The notes under the pieces are model-generated. The model was not told the origin of the DNA, did not search any database, and saw only the letters and a list, made by a program, of their open reading frames with translations. Both the position numbers and the translations under genes were made by a program. Below, one piece after another: positions 6,922 to 14,144 of a DNA stretch of 16,864 nucleotides. The first letter of the stretch is position 1. Each line of letters opens with the position of its first letter. The DNA comes from JBHIER01 sp046760705 [NCBI: bacterium]. GTDB lineage: Bacteria; JBHIER01; G020348925. The DNA is taken from NCBI GenBank assembly GCA_046760705.1, contig JBHIER010000015.1, forward strand, positions 1 to 16,864, written 5' to 3'.

Positions 6922-8532
6922 ATGAAACATTTATTGAGAAAAGGGACCAAGTGTCTCATGGTCCAGTCAAAATTTTCGGCATTCAGTTTTTGGAATTATG
7001 TTGATGTATGTAAAATAGTAGGAGCAAAATATCCGGCTGCGCCCTTGGGTCTTATGACAGTAGCAGCGTTGTTACCGCAACAGTGGGAGTTTAAATTAGT
7101 TGATGCAAATGTTGAACCTCTCCTGGATGAACACTTTGAGTGGGCGGATATCGTTTGTACAGGAGGTATGCTGCCTCAGCAACACGGTATGCTTTCTGTA
7201 ATAGACAAAGCTCACCAGAATGGTTGTCCAGTTGTTGTTGGTGGACCCGACCCCTCATCTCAACCGAATTTGTATCAGTCCGCGGATTACCTTGTATATG
7301 GTGAGGGGGAGATTACTATTCCAATGTTTATACAAGATTTGGAAAAAGGCTGCAAGAGCGGTGAATACAAGTCAGTTGAAATGGCAAATATGACTAAAGC
7401 AGTGGTCCCCAGGTTTGATTTGATACGATTTAAAGATTATATCCAGGTTGGGATACAGTATTCCCGTGGCTGTCCCTATAATTGCGAGTTTTGTGATGTT
7501 ATTGAACTTTACGGCAGGAAACCACGAACTAAAACACCTGAGCAAATCACCGGAGAACTCCAAACTCTCTATGATCTGGGCTATAGGGGTCATATCGATT
7601 TTGTTGATGACAATTTTATTGGAAACAACAAAAATGTTAAAAAAGTCCTGCCTGCTATCAGAGCCTGGTCTGCAGCACACAATTATCCCTTTTATTTTAC
7701 GACTGAGGCTTCGATTAATTTAGCAGCCGATGAGAATCTCCTACAAATGATGAAGGATGTGGATTTCAGATTTGTTTTCATCGGTATTGAGTCACCAGAA
7801 GATGAGATACTAAAATTGACGCAAAAGAAACAAAATGTGGACGTATCTATTGCAAAAGCTATAAGCAAGATTTATTCCTACGGTATGATTGTTAATGCAG
7901 GCTTCATCATCGGTTTCGATAATGAAAGTGACCAAGTGGCGGAAAACATGGTTAGATGTATCCAAGATTCGGGGATCTGCATGGCTATGCTTGGAACGCT
8001 GTACGCATTGCCTAATACACAATTAACAAGGCGCTTGAAAATGGAAGGTAGGCTATTTGAGGATGGGACAACACTTAGGAAAAGCAATACTGAAATTGAT
8101 CAAACAACCAGTGGCTTAAACTTTATAACTGCTAGACCCAGGCTAAGTATTTTGAAAGACTTTGTCCATGTCATAAAATATATATATGATCCAGAGCATT
8201 ATTATAACAGAGTAATCTATGCTGGCCTTAATTTAAAACCCGTCAATAAATATAGACGGGGTATTGTTAGAATGTTGAAGACTGTGAAGGCATTTTTCAA
8301 ACTTTGCGGTGAGGTGGGATTTAATAGAACAACTGGTTGGCTATATTGGAAAATGCTCTTTACAGTTCTTTTCAAAAACCCGAGGGCAATTGAAGCGGCT
8401 GTTAATCTCGCTGCGATGTTTATACATTTTTATAAACAGTCTCAATTCATTATTGATATGACAAACAAAGAGATTGAGTATATCGAGAGCAATGGTGAGG
8501 AAAATTACAATCGATCAAGGCTTCGGGTGTAA
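6922..8532 (+). CDS. B12-binding domain radical SAM protein (HpnP/DUF4070-type architecture)
   Basis: 536 residues from ATG 6922. Residues about 10-150 form a cobalamin-binding-like Rossmann domain (YPAAPLGLMTVAALLP at 37-52, VVVGGPDP near 105-111) without the base-off DxHxxG histidine motif. The radical SAM core starts with SRGCPYNCEFCDV, whose C184-x3-C188-x2-C191 bind the [4Fe-4S] cluster. Further core motifs are FVDDNFIGN and FIGIESPEDEIL. Residues about 400-530 are the helical C-terminal extension (DUF4070) of hopanoid C-2 methylase HpnP and many uncharacterised relatives. A B12-dependent methyl transfer is plausible, but no hopanoid genes are nearby, so the substrate is open. No ribosome binding site precedes the start, and an alternative ATG at 6958 would shorten it by 12 residues. 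The gene is clearly AT-rich (line 7381-7440 is 35% GC, against 58% at 1381-1440), which suggests transfer. Confidence 0.88.
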   Translation: MKHLLRKGTKCLMVQSKFSAFSFWNYVDVCKIVGAKYPAAPLGLMTVAALLPQQWEFKLVDANVEPLLDEHFEWADIVCTGGMLPQQHGMLSVIDKAHQNGCPVVVGGPDPSSQPNLYQSADYLVYGEGEITIPMFIQDLEKGCKSGEYKSVEMANMTKAVVPRFDLIRFKDYIQVGIQYSRGCPYNCEFCDVIELYGRKPRTKTPEQITGELQTLYDLGYRGHIDFVDDNFIGNNKNVKKVLPAIRAWSAAHNYPFYFTTEASINLAADENLLQMMKDVDFRFVFIGIESPEDEILKLTQKKQNVDVSIAKAISKIYSYGMIVNAGFIIGFDNESDQVAENMVRCIQDSGICMAMLGTLYALPNTQLTRRLKMEGRLFEDGTTLRKSNTEIDQTTSGLNFITARPRLSILKDFVHVIKYIYDPEHYYNRVIYAGLNLKPVNKYRRGIVRMLKTVKAFFKLCGEVGFNRTTGWLYWKMLFTVLFKNPRAIEAAVNLAAMFIHFYKQSQFIIDMTNKEIEYIESNGEENYNRSRLRV

Positions 8533-9291
8533 GGGCAGTTTGTGAATGAACCTTACTGACAAAATCTGCGTTGCAAATATGGCGGATTTTAGCATCGGCT
8601 CCCCTGTCGATTCTATACCGCTGATAATGCGAAAATGTTCCTTTGGAAGGGCTGCAAAGCTTTTCCTCCCTGGCCATGCAATTTCCTACATCCTCCTGCT
8701 GGTAGAATATATATATCTGAGCCAATAATTCATGAGAAGCTGTAACGTTTCTTCAATTCGGAGGAGAATTCTGAAAAATGTGTATAAGAATGCCTTGGCA
8801 CGGTTTTCGCCCATTCATTAAGAGCGAGGCCTGAGAGAGAAAACGTGTTAACTCCGCTGGAGATTCTAAAATCTCTGCGTTCATCAGACGGGGCAAATTC
8901 TGGGTTGAGAAGGCTTTTCAAGGGCAAAAGTTAAAAAGCGTAAAATAGGGCTCGAGGAAATTTCGGAAGCTTGTTAAGTATGGCAAATGGTATAAGGTTG
9001 CAGGGGATGGTGGGTGATGTAACATAACTTTTCAGGTAACGATGATGTAGTTTTGCTGCTCGCAAGATGGAGTGGTCGGCTTTATGTAGTGCCTGAACGA
9101 AAACTGACTCAATTACCGTCATGCTGTTGTCACTCGCCCTGTTCAACAATGTCAATTTAACAGGGCGAGGGCCCAATGGCAATAGACATCTTATCTGTAA
9201 GTAAGGAAACTGTTTCCTGTCATGTTCCGAACTTGATTCGGGGCATCTCCTCAAAAAAGGTAGGAGACTCCTGAGGAGTTGCCAAGCCCTC
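8533..9291. other. Intergenic region, 760 bases, no convincing gene
   Basis: A 60-codon frame at 8546-8728 (+) lacks a ribosome binding site and is not convincing. A 63-codon stretch at 8931-9122 (-) begins with ATG (MTVIESVFVQALHKADHS), but it continues a longer antisense frame and has no ribosome binding site; I leave it uncalled. A short perfect hairpin, GAGATT-CTAA-AATCTC, lies near 8862. A 7-bp inverted repeat, CTCCTCA/TGAGGAG (9247-9253/9272-9278), directly follows the peptidase gene on the minus strand and may help end its operon. The strongest element is the stem-loop at 9133-9169. Confidence 0.45.
9133..9169. repeat. Perfect 11-bp stem-loop
   Basis: CTCGCCCTGTT (9133-9143) pairs perfectly with AACAGGGCGAG (9159-9169) across a 15-base loop. 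It lies about 120 bases past the end of the leftward operon. No T-run follows on either strand, so a plain intrinsic terminator is unlikely; a REP-type palindrome or the end of a mobile repeat fits as well. Confidence 0.55.
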
Positions 9292-10233
9292 TCAATAGTC
9301 GTAATAGTCCTGTTCGTTCTCGAAATGGAATCCTTCGTCCTCCGTCTCCCAGCGCTCCATGGTCCTTTTGGTTCGGTAGCGCTTGGCCAGGAAGGCGAGG
9401 AGGAAGAGCACCGAAATACCGACCCAGAGATAAAAGGAGTTGGTGAAGAGGGAGATCCAGCCGTATTTGCTGCGCACGTATTTGAACCAATGGGCCTCGA
9501 ATTCACCGTAGTGGAGGCCAATTACGTTGTGCAGTGTCCTGTCCATGTCCCCAGTCTGCGCCAGGGTTCGAACGATCTTTTGGAAAGCATTTAGACCGTG
9601 TTCATTGATGATGTAGGAGATGGCTAAAAAACTCTGGGTGTAAGCCAACTGGGCTTTGTCTCGGCGGAACTGGAGGACGCGGTCGATACTCCTCAGGGGG
9701 ATGACAGAGCGGGTGAAGACGGCCTTGGCCATGATCAAACTCTGTCCGATGTTCCATTCCCGGGACTGATACATGGCCAGACCTTCGTCGAACCAGCGCG
9801 GCACTCTCTTGCCCTGGAGGGCCTGACCCAGGACGACGTGACTGAGCTCGTGGACGGCAACCTCCTCGAGCTCAGCTCTTGAGACCACCTCAGCCACCGC
9901 TTTGAGAATGATGAGGCCCGAATCGGGAAAAGCGCAGCCGATCCCCCAATCTGGAAGTGCTCCGCGAGTCAGGGATTGAAACTCCCGGTCGGAGGTGGCG
10001 ATGTACACATATACAGGCCGATGCAAGGTGTGTCCGATGTCAGCAGTGACCCGGGGGTAGGCCCTCTCCAAAGATCGTAAGACGGATGCGGCCAGACTTG
10101 CACTGTTTTGATGATACTGGACGGCAAAATGATCGGCGGTCCTCTCCTCCCAGGCCCAAAGTGTGAATGGGTTTCCGCAAATGAGCAGAAAGAGGAAGAT
10201 GAGAAAAGTCGGGATTGTCCGGTTTTTCTTCAT
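9292..10233 (-). CDS. Membrane-anchored MA-type (gluzincin) metallopeptidase
   Basis: 313 residues from ATG at 10233; an in-frame TTG at 10242 is possible, but neither has a clear ribosome binding site. Residues 1-27 are a signal peptide (FLIFLFLLICG core). The catalytic site is VAVHELSHVV, with the HExxH-type motif at 128-132 (HELSH), and the third ligand, Glu150, lies in WFDEGLAMY, the arrangement of the peptidase MA-like family. A hydrophobic segment at about 262-285 is a membrane anchor, followed by a basic stretch and a tail rich in acidic and tyrosine residues ending QDYYDY. The topology is therefore a periplasmic protease domain with a short cytoplasmic tail. It lies 34 bases after mnmA and is the last gene of the rrf2-nifS-nifU-mnmA operon; no functional link to Fe-S or tRNA chemistry is evident. 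Confidence 0.87.
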   Translation of the reverse strand: MKKNRTIPTFLIFLFLLICGNPFTLWAWEERTADHFAVQYHQNSASLAASVLRSLERAYPRVTADIGHTLHRPVYVYIATSDREFQSLTRGALPDWGIGCAFPDSGLIILKAVAEVVSRAELEEVAVHELSHVVLGQALQGKRVPRWFDEGLAMYQSREWNIGQSLIMAKAVFTRSVIPLRSIDRVLQFRRDKAQLAYTQSFLAISYIINEHGLNAFQKIVRTLAQTGDMDRTLHNVIGLHYGEFEAHWFKYVRSKYGWISLFTNSFYLWVGISVLFLLAFLAKRYRTKRTMERWETEDEGFHFENEQDYYDY

Positions 10234-10267
10234 TCGGTCCAACGAGCAGTTTTATTTGTGATGCGCG

Positions 10268-11419
10268 TCATTTGGCGCCTTCGGCCGCCGGCTCGATGAC
10301 CCCACCACCGATGACGACCTCACCGTCGTAAAAGACCACAGATTGTCCGGGGGTGATGGCCCGCTGTGGCTGCTCAAAACGGAGGCGAATCCTGTCGACA
10401 GAGGTGGCACTCAATGTCGCTTCGGCCGGGGTGTGGCGGTGCCGGATCTTGGACGTACACCTGAGCGGCCCTTTGAGATGAGGTATCGATATCCAATTGA
10501 GGTGTGTTGCGGTCAAGGAATGGTCGTACAAAGCCTCATCCGGGCCGACGTACACTGCGTTCTCCTCCGGATCAATGCGTGTCACATAGAGCGGCCTCTC
10601 GGCCGCAATCCCTAACCCCTTTCGCTGCCCGATAGTGTAGAAGGGATAGCCGCCGTGGGTGCCGATCACCTTCCCGAATCGGTCCTTGATCGGTCCGTCG
10701 CGCAGTTGAGGAGAGGATGTCCCCTTCTGTTGCCCGCGGGTCCGTGCGATCAGATCTTTGAGAAACCGCCTGTAGTTATTATCGGGGATGAAGCAGATCT
10801 CCTGGCTGTCGCTCTTTTCAGCCACCTTCAAGCAGTGTTCCCTGGCCATGGTTCGTGTCTGCTCTTTCGTCAGAGAGCCCATGGGGAAGAGGGTCTGCTC
10901 CAGTTGGTTCTGCGTCAATATCCACAGAAAATAGGACTGGTCTCTGTTCTCGTCTACGCCGCGCTTCAGCAGGTAGCGCCTCTTTTTGGGATCGAGCTCA
11001 ATTCGGGCGTAATGGCCTGTCGCCAGGTATGATGCTCCCAATCGTTTCGCCTTTCGGAAGAGCACCTCCCATTTTATCTTCTGATTGCAGACAACGCACG
11101 GGTTGGGCGTTCGACCTGAAAGATATTCCGCGGCAAAATTTCCCACCACCTCCCTGTCGAATTCCTCTCTGAGGTCCAGGACGTAGTGGGGGATCTTCCA
11201 CGCCTGGCACACCGCCCGGGCGTCGTTCATAGCCTCCACCGAGCAGCAGGCGCTCTCATAGTGGATGTTGCCGCCGTACGATTCGTAGTCCCAGAGGTGC
11301 ATGGTCACTCCGATGACCTCGTAGCCTCTCTCCTTCAACAGGACTGCGGCCAGCGAGCTGTCCACACCGCCGCTCATGGCCACCACCACGGTGGCCCCTT
11401 TGTTGACTTCAGAAGTCAC
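10268..11419 (-). CDS. mnmA: tRNA-specific 2-thiouridylase MnmA
   Basis: 383 residues from GTG at 11419, which directly abuts the nifU stop TAG (11422-11420). A ribosome binding site, AGGAGAG, lies inside the end of nifU, so the two are likely translationally coupled. The ATP pyrophosphatase P-loop SGGVDSS is at residues 16-22. The catalytic cysteines are Cys108 (RTPNPCVVCN) and Cys209 (DSQEICFIPD), spaced as in the family, and the TGHYAR motif is near 134. MnmA adenylates U34 of Glu, Gln and Lys tRNAs and inserts sulfur delivered as persulfide. In this operon NifS is the obvious sulfur donor, matching the NifS/IscS-MnmA relay known in bacteria without the full Tus pathway. Length and motifs are normal. 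Confidence 0.97.
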   Translation of the reverse strand: MTSEVNKGATVVVAMSGGVDSSLAAVLLKERGYEVIGVTMHLWDYESYGGNIHYESACCSVEAMNDARAVCQAWKIPHYVLDLREEFDREVVGNFAAEYLSGRTPNPCVVCNQKIKWEVLFRKAKRLGASYLATGHYARIELDPKKRRYLLKRGVDENRDQSYFLWILTQNQLEQTLFPMGSLTKEQTRTMAREHCLKVAEKSDSQEICFIPDNNYRRFLKDLIARTRGQQKGTSSPQLRDGPIKDRFGKVIGTHGGYPFYTIGQRKGLGIAAERPLYVTRIDPEENAVYVGPDEALYDHSLTATHLNWISIPHLKGPLRCTSKIRHRHTPAEATLSATSVDRIRLRFEQPQRAITPGQSVVFYDGEVVIGGGVIEPAAEGAK

Positions 11420-11788
11420 CTATGCTCTCCTCTTGCGGTAATCTTCGATGGCGGCGTGCAATGCGTCAGCGGCCAGATTGGAGCAATGCATCTTCACCGG
11501 CGGCAACCCGTCGAGGGCCTCTGCCACAGCTTTGTTGGACACCTCCATGGCCTCCTCGAGGGTCTTCCCCTTGACCAGTTCGGTGACCATACTGCTGGTG
11601 GCGATGGCTGCCCCGCAGCCGAAGGTCTTAAACTTAGCATCGACGATCTTCCCCTTATCCACCTTGATAGAAAGCTGCATCACATCGCCGCAGACAGGGT
11701 TTCCGATCTTGCCCACCCCATCAGCGTCCGGGATCTCACCCACATTCCGCGGATTCATGAAATGGTCCATCACTTTTTGGGAATACAT
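11420..11788 (-). CDS. nifU: NifU/IscU-type iron-sulfur cluster assembly scaffold
   Basis: 122 residues, equal to the IscU-type N-terminal domain alone, without the NifU ferredoxin or C-terminal thioredoxin-like domains. GGAGG, four bases before ATG 11788, supports the start, and MYSQKVMDHFMNPRNVG is the standard N-terminus. The three cluster cysteines are present: Cys33 in GNPVCGD (with Asp35), Cys58 in FGCGAAIA, and Cys102 in KMHCSNLA, next to His101. The protein builds transient Fe-S clusters with sulfur from the NifS encoded just upstream. It lacks the LPPVK-adjacent HscA context of the classic isc operon, although LPPVK itself is present (95-99), and no hscA, hscB or fdx genes follow. 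It ends directly at the start of mnmA. The iscU symbol would be equally defensible. Confidence 0.95.
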   Translation of the reverse strand: MYSQKVMDHFMNPRNVGEIPDADGVGKIGNPVCGDVMQLSIKVDKGKIVDAKFKTFGCGAAIATSSMVTELVKGKTLEEAMEVSNKAVAEALDGLPPVKMHCSNLAADALHAAIEDYRKRRA

Positions 11789-11931
11789 CTCTCCTCCAAT
11801 CTCAGTGTAATTACGAAATCTTCTCCGGCCACTCCCCTTTTGGCCACGGGCTTGCCGATGATACGCTCGAGGACCTTGACCGCGTCCACCGTATGGCCCC
11901 GAAGCTCAGCCCAGCCCGCGCCGGCCGCTCC
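11770..11931 (-). other. Coding-like open frame in the nifS-nifU gap
   Basis: Between the nifS stop and nifU a 53-codon frame runs from 11931 to TGA 11772-11770, overlapping the nifU start in another phase. It has G/C-rich third positions and a protein-like composition (for example AVKVLERIIGKPVAKRGVAG then EDFVITLRLEE). There is no ATG; the only early start is GTG at 11889, without a clear ribosome binding site. It could be the tail of a gene lost by deletion, or a very small protein. I do not recognise it, and chance openness in GC-rich DNA is possible. Confidence 0.35.
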
Positions 11932-11935
11932 TCAA

Positions 11936-13135
11936 TCAGAAGGTAGGTTTGGCGCTCGATGCCAGAGGCTCCCCTCGCGCTGCCTCCATAGGCGACATAG
12001 CTCGCAGCCTCTGAACGATCTCCGGCAGCACTTCAACCACGTAGTCCACATCCTCGATGGTGTTATCTCGACCGAAGCTGAACCGGATTGATCCCTGAGC
12101 CAGCTCCGGTGAGATGCTCATAGCTGAAAGGACATGAGAGGGTTCAAGGGAGCCAGAGGTGCAGGCCGAACCGCTGGATACTGCCACCCCTTTCAGGTCG
12201 AGGCTGAGGACGATCGACTCACCCTCGATGCCGGCGAAGGAGAGGTTGAGCGTGCCCGGCAGCCGCTGCGTAGGGTGACCGTTCAAGTGGAGGTGCTCGA
12301 TCTTCTCCCTCAGGCGGTTGTGGAGAGCGTCGCGCAGTTCGGTCAACTTTTTGGCCTCGGCTGCCATCGCATCCATGGCAATCTGGGTGGCTTTGCCCAG
12401 CCCAACGATTCCGGCCACATTTTCCGTGCCAGCCCGCCGGGCCCGCTCGTGATGGCCGCCGTGAACCAAGGGAGTGATCCGTCTCCCCTTGCGAATATAG
12501 AGGGCACCGGTCCCTTTCGGTCCGTACAGCTTGTGGCCAGAAAGGGAGAGAAGATCGACGTTCAGTTCGTTCACGTCAATAGCCATCTTCCCGAAGGATT
12601 GGACCGCGTCGGTGTGAAAAGTGACCCCCTTCTCTCTGCAAATGGCGCCGATCTCCTTGATGGGTTGCAGGGTGCCAACCTCATTGTTGGCATGCATAAT
12701 GGTCACCAGTATGGTTTTGTCCGTGATCGCCTTGCCTACCTCAGCGGGGTCGACCATGCCGAAGCTGTCTGAGGAGACGTAGGTCACCTCGAAACCCTCC
12801 CTTTCCAGAAACTGACAGGGTTGAAGCACGGCGTGGTGCTCGATTTTCGAGGTGACGATGTGGTTGCCTCTCTTTCGGTTAAAGTAGGCTGTCCCTTTGA
12901 CAGCCAGGTTGTCCGCCTCTGTTCCTCCGGATGTGAAGAAGATCTCAGCCGGATCCGCGCCTAAACCATGGGCCACAGTCTCTCTGGCTTCATCGATGGC
13001 CACCCTCGCCTCCCGGCCGAAGGCGTGGATGCTGGAGGCGTTGCCGTATTTCCCCTTGAGAAAGGGCACCATCTCCTCAAGCACGTCCGGGTGCAGAGGT
13101 GTCGTCGCATTATGATCTAAGTAGACTCGTTTCAT
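11936..13135 (-). CDS. nifS: Cysteine desulfurase NifS/IscS
   Basis: 399 residues from ATG at 13135. The upstream in-frame ATG at 13150 is rejected because the bases between the two form the ribosome binding site GGAGGGAG, and MKRVYLDHNATTP is the family's standard N-terminus. PLP-site residues are visible: SGGTEADNLA (69-78), His100/101 in EHHAV, Asp176 and Gln179 in TDAVQ, and the Schiff-base Lys202 in SGHKLYGPKG. The catalytic Cys325 lies in a long loop, SSGSACTSG, marking a group I (IscS/NifS) enzyme that can pass sulfur to several partners. It supplies sulfur to the NifU scaffold and to MnmA encoded just downstream. It starts 23 bases after the rrf2 gene. The last 20 residues are a variable, low-conservation tail. 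Confidence 0.96.
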   Translation of the reverse strand: MKRVYLDHNATTPLHPDVLEEMVPFLKGKYGNASSIHAFGREARVAIDEARETVAHGLGADPAEIFFTSGGTEADNLAVKGTAYFNRKRGNHIVTSKIEHHAVLQPCQFLEREGFEVTYVSSDSFGMVDPAEVGKAITDKTILVTIMHANNEVGTLQPIKEIGAICREKGVTFHTDAVQSFGKMAIDVNELNVDLLSLSGHKLYGPKGTGALYIRKGRRITPLVHGGHHERARRAGTENVAGIVGLGKATQIAMDAMAAEAKKLTELRDALHNRLREKIEHLHLNGHPTQRLPGTLNLSFAGIEGESIVLSLDLKGVAVSSGSACTSGSLEPSHVLSAMSISPELAQGSIRFSFGRDNTIEDVDYVVEVLPEIVQRLRAMSPMEAARGEPLASSAKPTF

Positions 13136-13140
13136 ATGTT

Positions 13141-13148
13141 CTCCCTCC
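13141..13148 (-). promoter_or_regulatory. Ribosome binding site that fixes the nifS start
   Basis: GGAGGGAG is followed after 5 bases by the ATG at 13135. It overlaps the upstream in-frame ATG at 13150, which would otherwise add five residues. Confidence 0.8.
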
Positions 13149-13158
13149 ATTCAGGTCT

Positions 13159-13602
13159 TCAACACGTATCCAGACTGCACTCCAGGGTCTTCACCTCTCG
13201 GCTTAGATCTTCGAGGCTGATGCCGTCCAGAACCTCCTCAACCTTGGCGCTGATGCGCTTCCACATGAGGCGGACCACACAGTCGTCCACCCGTTCACAC
13301 GCATTCTGCATCAGTGATTCATCTATGCACTTGGCCATGGCAATGGGGCCCTCCAGCGTGCGGACAACGTCCCCGACACTGATGTCCGCTGGGTTTTTGG
13401 CCAGAACGTATCCGCCGCCCGGCCCACGAACGCTCTCGATGAGACCGCCTCTGCGGAGTTTGGCCAGAAGCTGCTCCAGATAATGGGTGGAGAGATGTTG
13501 CCTCTCCGAAATGGTCTTTATGGCCACCGGCCCCTTTCCGTAATCCTTGGCCAATTCGGACATGGCCCGCAGACCATACCTTCCCTTTGTTGTCAGTCTC
13601 AC
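13159..13602 (-). CDS. Rrf2-family transcriptional regulator (IscR-like)
   Basis: 147 residues from GTG at 13602, chosen because AAGGAGG sits 5 bases upstream and VRLTTKGRYGLRAM is the family's standard N-terminus; the frame stays open further upstream, but through the promoter. The winged helix covers about residues 1-65, with the recognition helix around LSTHYLEQLLAKLRRGGL and wing RGPGGGYVL. Three cysteines, Cys92, Cys102 and Cys108, lie where IscR-type proteins hold a [2Fe-2S] cluster. The first gap is nine residues instead of the five of E. coli IscR. Two more cysteines (142, 147) close the protein. As first gene of the nifS-nifU-mnmA operon it probably senses Fe-S supply and represses its own promoter, where a palindrome covers the -35 box. 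The iscR symbol is likely but not certain. Confidence 0.93.
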   Translation of the reverse strand: MRLTTKGRYGLRAMSELAKDYGKGPVAIKTISERQHLSTHYLEQLLAKLRRGGLIESVRGPGGGYVLAKNPADISVGDVVRTLEGPIAMAKCIDESLMQNACERVDDCVVRLMWKRISAKVEEVLDGISLEDLSREVKTLECSLDTC

Positions 13603-13607
13603 GACCG

Positions 13608-13614
13608 CCTCCTT
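13608..13614 (-). promoter_or_regulatory. Strong ribosome binding site deciding the GTG start of the Rrf2 gene
   Basis: AAGGAGG is followed after 5 bases by GTG 13602. It rules out longer start choices that would begin upstream of the promoter. Confidence 0.85.
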
Positions 13615-13626
13615 TTTTCGAGCTGA

Positions 13627-13655
13627 AATATAATTATTCTGACAAATTTTGTCAA
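13627..13655 (-). promoter_or_regulatory. Near-consensus sigma-70 promoter of the rrf2-nifS-nifU-mnmA operon
   Basis: On the minus strand, TTGACA (13655-13650) and TATATT (13632-13627) are separated by exactly 17 bases. Transcription should begin near 13620, leaving a leader of only about 18 bases before the GTG at 13602, just enough for the ribosome binding site. Confidence 0.85.
13640..13654. promoter_or_regulatory. Palindromic operator candidate over the -35 box
   Basis: TGACAAATTTTGTCA has perfect 7-base arms around a single central base and covers most of the -35 hexamer. This is the right place for a repressor, most likely the Rrf2 protein itself. It does not match the E. coli IscR type 1 or type 2 site as I know them. 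Confidence 0.65.
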
Positions 13656-13959
13656 GATAAATTTTGAGAAAGGGGTACACATTGAGCACATTTTTCGATT
13701 TTCGTCATATTCTGCGGCGCCGGAACATTGGAGTGCCCGAGGCAGGCATCTCCCAAGGCCTATGGGGCTGGGTTTATTCCTGTCCGATGTCCAAGTTCAA
13801 ATGGCTTCGATCGTCACAGGTTTAGGAGTTCATCCGTCAGAGGTTCGCCTTCCCCGTAAAGGGAGAAAGCCGGCGCCCCATAGAGCGACGTCAACTTGGC
13901 AGCGCAGACTGGATCGAGGCTTGCCTTGCGAGCTTGGCGGGCTAACCTGCCTTTAGTAA

Positions 13960-14095
13960 TGCCTTATGACCTAAACTGGCGCATCCGGGGCTCTCCGCAC
14001 CGTTTCAGCGGAGCCCAAAGTTACTTCATCCGGCCATAAGGCAGGCAGGGCGAATCATGTCCAGATCGGAGCTGGTCCACCTGGGTGGACGCTCC
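13960..14095 (-). ncRNA. Structured non-coding stretch next to the IS110-like remnant (possible bridge-RNA relic)
   Basis: Stems nest here. TGCCTTATG (13960-13968) pairs with CATAAGGCA (14035-14043). Inside, AAACT-type bases pair with AGTT, and GGGCT/CCGC (13988-13998) pairs with GCGG/AGCCC (14008-14016) across a 2-base bulge and 9-base loop. A separate palindrome at 14068-14095 has a 12-bp stem, also with a 2-base bulge. The stretch lies about 50 bases downstream (minus strand) of the IS110-like transposase remnant. IS110/IS1111 elements encode a target-choosing bridge RNA in a non-coding end, so a relic of one is possible. Strand and function are inferred. Confidence 0.35.
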
Positions 14096-14144
14096 ATTGT
14101 TAATCTTCGTCGCCCCGCCTGCATGCTCACAGCCTGACCTCTTG

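Noticed and set aside
8546-8728. 60-codon plus-strand frame after the radical SAM gene
   Set aside because: No ribosome binding site and no recognisable protein features.
9247-9278. Intrinsic terminator of the leftward operon
   Set aside because: The 7-bp inverted repeat has its T-run inside the loop, not after the stem, so it is noted only as a weak candidate.
8931-9521. 196-codon open frame on the minus strand overlapping the MA peptidase gene
   Set aside because: Its first two thirds are another frame of the peptidase gene. The remaining 63 codons have an ATG but no ribosome binding site.
11186-12091. 301-codon open frame on the plus strand
   Set aside because: Antisense to mnmA and nifU, both clearly real; the peptide is histidine- and leucine-rich shadow sequence.
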